A stretch of DNA of 5,588 nucleotides from an uncultured Aquificaceae bacterium (GTDB taxonomy: Bacteria > Aquificota > Aquificia > Aquificales > Aquificaceae). Of the stretch, positions 5,241 through 5,588 are shown one piece after another; the first letter of the stretch is position 1, and every line of letters begins with the position of its first letter. The stretch is from positions 1 to 5,588 of the forward strand of contig CALLAD010000032.1 of the NCBI GenBank assembly GCA_938002625.1. Direction: 5' to 3'. The position numbers were made by a program, and so were the translations under genes. Under the pieces are notes generated by a model, which was not told where the DNA came from, ran no database searches, and worked only from the letters and a program-made list of their open reading frames with translations.

Positions 5241-5588
5241 ATGGGATTTCTTGATAGATTTTGGAAAAAAGAGAAAAAGGAAGTTCTTTGGACAAAATGC
5301 GATAATTGTAAGTCTCTTATTTATATACCAGAATTAAAGACTAATCTTAACGTCTGCCCCAAATGTCAACATCACTTTAACATGCCAGCAAAGGAGAGGT
5401 TAGAATCTTTGCTGGAAAATTACAAGGTGCTCTTTGAAGAAATAAAGCCCACCGACCCCTTGAACTTTAAAGACACAAAAAGCTACAAAGATAGAATAAA
5501 GCAAGTCACAGAAAGCACAGGCTTATCGGAAGCAATCCTAATAGCGGAGGGTATGCTAAAGGATGAAAGGGTTGTTCTTGCCCTCATG
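5241..5588 (+). CDS. accD: Acetyl-CoA carboxylase carboxyltransferase subunit beta, N-terminal part (cut by window edge)
   Basis: The first 116 residues of AccD, open to the last base of the window. AccD pairs with AccA to move the carboxyl group from carboxybiotin to acetyl-CoA, forming malonyl-CoA for fatty acid synthesis in the cytoplasm. The start MGFLDRFWKKEKK is a typical short basic leader. It is followed by the Cys4 zinc ribbon, C20-x2-C23 and C39-x2-C42, with the same spacing as in E. coli AccD, then HHFNMPAKERLESLL (44-58) leading into the carboxyltransferase domain. A full protein is usually near 280-300 residues, so well under half is seen. The ATG is the natural start for the zinc-ribbon leader. 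No Shine-Dalgarno precedes it; the -10-like TAAAAT suggests a leaderless mRNA. It is divergent from cysS across 35 bp. The identity is firm; whether accD is followed by partner genes cannot be seen. Confidence 0.93.
   Translation, partial: MGFLDRFWKKEKKEVLWTKCDNCKSLIYIPELKTNLNVCPKCQHHFNMPAKERLESLLENYKVLFEEIKPTDPLNFKDTKSYKDRIKQVTESTGLSEAILIAEGMLKDERVVLALM

Noticed and set aside
1..5588. A search by eye for CRISPR arrays, tRNA or rRNA genes, insertion sequences, toxin-antitoxin pairs or a defence system.
   Set aside because: The window is almost entirely filled by six well-explained coding regions with gaps of 18-44 bp; no repeat array, cloverleaf, transposase or small paired genes were seen.

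Overview
The window looks like an ordinary, tightly packed housekeeping stretch from a thermophilic bacterium, most likely of the Aquificota (Hydrogenobacter/Thermocrinis-like). I infer this from the AT-leaning composition, the heavy use of AGA/AGG and ATA codons, the Lys/Glu/Ile-rich proteins and the almost absent intergenic DNA. It is a judgement from style, not a database match, and another AT-leaning thermophile lineage is possible.

Layout from left to right. Positions 25-909 (+) hold a family 2 glycosyltransferase, preceded by a Shine-Dalgarno sequence that overlaps an in-frame TAG, probably the stop of an upstream gene. Positions 928-1707 (-) hold a ParB/Srx-fold protein of unknown role, convergent with the glycosyltransferase. 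A 44-bp divergent promoter gap separates it from argD (1752-2885, +), acetylornithine aminotransferase. The end of argD overlaps by 4 bp the end of folD (2882-3736, -), which is the second gene of a cysS-folD operon (cysS 3733-5205, -; ATGA overlap). A 35-bp divergent gap then leads to accD (5241 to the window edge, +), of which only the N-terminal 116 residues are present.

The metabolic genes cover arginine synthesis (argD), one-carbon folate metabolism (folD), cysteine charging of tRNA (cysS) and the first step of fatty acid synthesis (accD). They do not form one pathway; they are compactly packed housekeeping genes. The glycosyltransferase is more AT-rich and more accessory in character, and the ParB-like gene is an orphan with no ParA partner in view.

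The most informative signal is in the gaps. The four genes that begin a transcription unit (parB-like, argD, cysS, accD) have no Shine-Dalgarno sequence. Instead each has a -10-like hexamer (TATAAT, TAAACT, TAAAAT, TAAAAT) ending 6-9 nt before its ATG, as expected for leaderless or near-leaderless mRNAs. The genes inside operons use a Shine-Dalgarno sequence (glycosyltransferase) or stop-start overlap (folD). In both divergent gaps the two promoters lie back to back and overlap. No RNA gene, CRISPR array, insertion sequence or novel multi-gene system is visible, and no non-coding stretch exceeds 50 bases.
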